A stretch of 5,342 nucleotides of DNA from Caldifarciminota bacterium. GTDB taxonomy: Bacteria > Hydrothermota > Hydrothermia > B15-G9. Within the stretch, counting starts at the first letter, position 1. The number at the start of each line of letters is the position of its first letter. The notes under the pieces are model-generated. The model had not been told where the DNA came from. It worked only from the letters and a program-made list of their open reading frames with translations, and did no database searches. The stretch spans positions 1 through 5,342 of the forward strand of contig JAMOPK010000400.1 in assembly GCA_027064565.1 (NCBI GenBank), in the 5' to 3' direction. The translations under genes were made by a program, and so were the position numbers. Positions 4,968 to 5,342 of this stretch are shown here, piece by piece.

Positions 4968-5342
4968 AAGTTGTTGTTACCGGGGCTAACCGTGGACTCG
5001 GGCTGGGCTTTGTCAGAAGGCTGCTTGAGAACGGCGACACGGTGTTCGCCGGGGTCCGCAATCCGAAAAACATCCCCGTGATCCGCCAGATGGAGGGAAC
5101 CGGGAGCGGAGAGCTGTTCGTCCATCAGCTCGATTTGACCGACGATGAGTCGGTGAAGGCATTTGCTGACTGGCTGCCTTCCGAAAGCCTCGACATACTG
5201 ATCAACAACGCCGCGATAATCGACAAAGGGCATGAATTTCCGGATATCGACATCGATCTGCTTCGGCGCGTGGTTGAAGTCAACGCCTACGGCCAGCTCA
5301 GGTTGACGCTTAAGCTCATCGACAGGCTCAGGCGCGGGAACA
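4964..5342 (+). CDS. Short-chain dehydrogenase/reductase, 5' part (runs off window)
   Basis: The N-terminal 126 codons of a classical SDR, an NAD(P)-dependent oxidoreductase with a Rossmann fold. The start ATG overlaps the upstream stop as ATGA, so translation is probably coupled and the gene shares the carbamoyltransferase mRNA. Visible motifs are the cofactor loop TGANRGLG (residues 6-13), Arg32 at the end of strand 2 (GVRNP), which favours NADP(H), DLTD (57-60), LINNAA (79-84) and the structural Asn107 in VNAYG. The YxxxK catalytic pair lies past the right edge. The GANRGLG and AGVRNP wording resembles C-factor/sniffer-like SDRs of about 230-250 residues. The substrate cannot be told from the sequence. 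An aldehyde, ketone or alcohol related to the carbamoyltransferase pathway is possible but unproven. Confidence 0.88.
   Translation, partial: MKVVVTGANRGLGLGFVRRLLENGDTVFAGVRNPKNIPVIRQMEGTGSGELFVHQLDLTDDESVKAFADWLPSESLDILINNAAIIDKGHEFPDIDIDLLRRVVEVNAYGQLRLTLKLIDRLRRGN

Noticed and set aside
4895..5233. Minus-strand frame opposite the SDR gene
   Set aside because: The opposite strand carries clear SDR motifs (TGANRGLG, NNAA) in the coupled frame, so this is a shadow.
1..5342. CRISPR array, tRNA, rRNA or riboswitch
   Set aside because: No regularly spaced repeats, cloverleaf-like sequence, rRNA motif or recognisable riboswitch core was seen on either strand.

Overview
The window reads as accessory or mosaic chromosome from a diderm (Gram-negative-type) bacterium. 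The diderm inference rests on a SurA-like exported prolyl isomerase with a cleavable signal peptide and a partner lipoprotein with a lipobox. Genes carry strong AGGAGG-type ribosome binding sites. An uncultured FCB-like lineage would fit, but nothing here fixes the taxonomy. By eye, base composition is patchy: the insertion-sequence remnant and the hypothetical gene at 2909-3751 look AT-richer than the carbamoyltransferase/SDR pair.

Layout. (1) Bases 1-316 hold the C-terminal end of an IS630-family (DDE) transposase, read rightward and broken by one extra T in a T5 run. (2) Bases 317-465 hold no complete gene: an open stretch without a start, and a perfect 10-bp hairpin that probably ends the leftward operon. 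(3) Bases 466-2664 are a leftward two-gene operon: a parvulin-like lipoprotein is transcribed first, then a SurA-like periplasmic protein with two parvulin domains. A good sigma70-type promoter lies at 2706-2733. (4) Bases 2665-2908 are a spacer holding that promoter and, on the + strand, an exact match to the anti-Shine-Dalgarno complement followed by a 17-codon reading frame. (5) Bases 2909-3751 are a leftward hypothetical protein with a tentative roadblock/LC7-like C-terminal half. (6) Bases 3752-3956 form a divergent regulatory region with small dyad and repeat elements. (7) Bases 3957-5342 are a rightward pair, a knotted-type carbamoyltransferase (YgeW / acetylornithine-transcarbamylase-like) and a short-chain dehydrogenase cut by the window edge, joined by an ATGA stop/start overlap.

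How the genes work together. The lipoprotein and the SurA-like protein share an SPQE-[IM]-DSLY motif and probably act together in folding or escorting secreted and outer-membrane proteins. Their parvulin domains have lost one or both of the usual active-site histidines. The carbamoyltransferase keeps the carbamoyl-phosphate site but lacks the ornithine-binding SMG motif and the usual HCLP cysteine, so its amine substrate is probably not ornithine. The coupled dehydrogenase may act in the same pathway. I see no clear new multi-gene system. The carbamoyltransferase-SDR pair, the twin parvulin domains with reciprocal histidine loss, and the slippery transposase frameshift are the most worthwhile leads.
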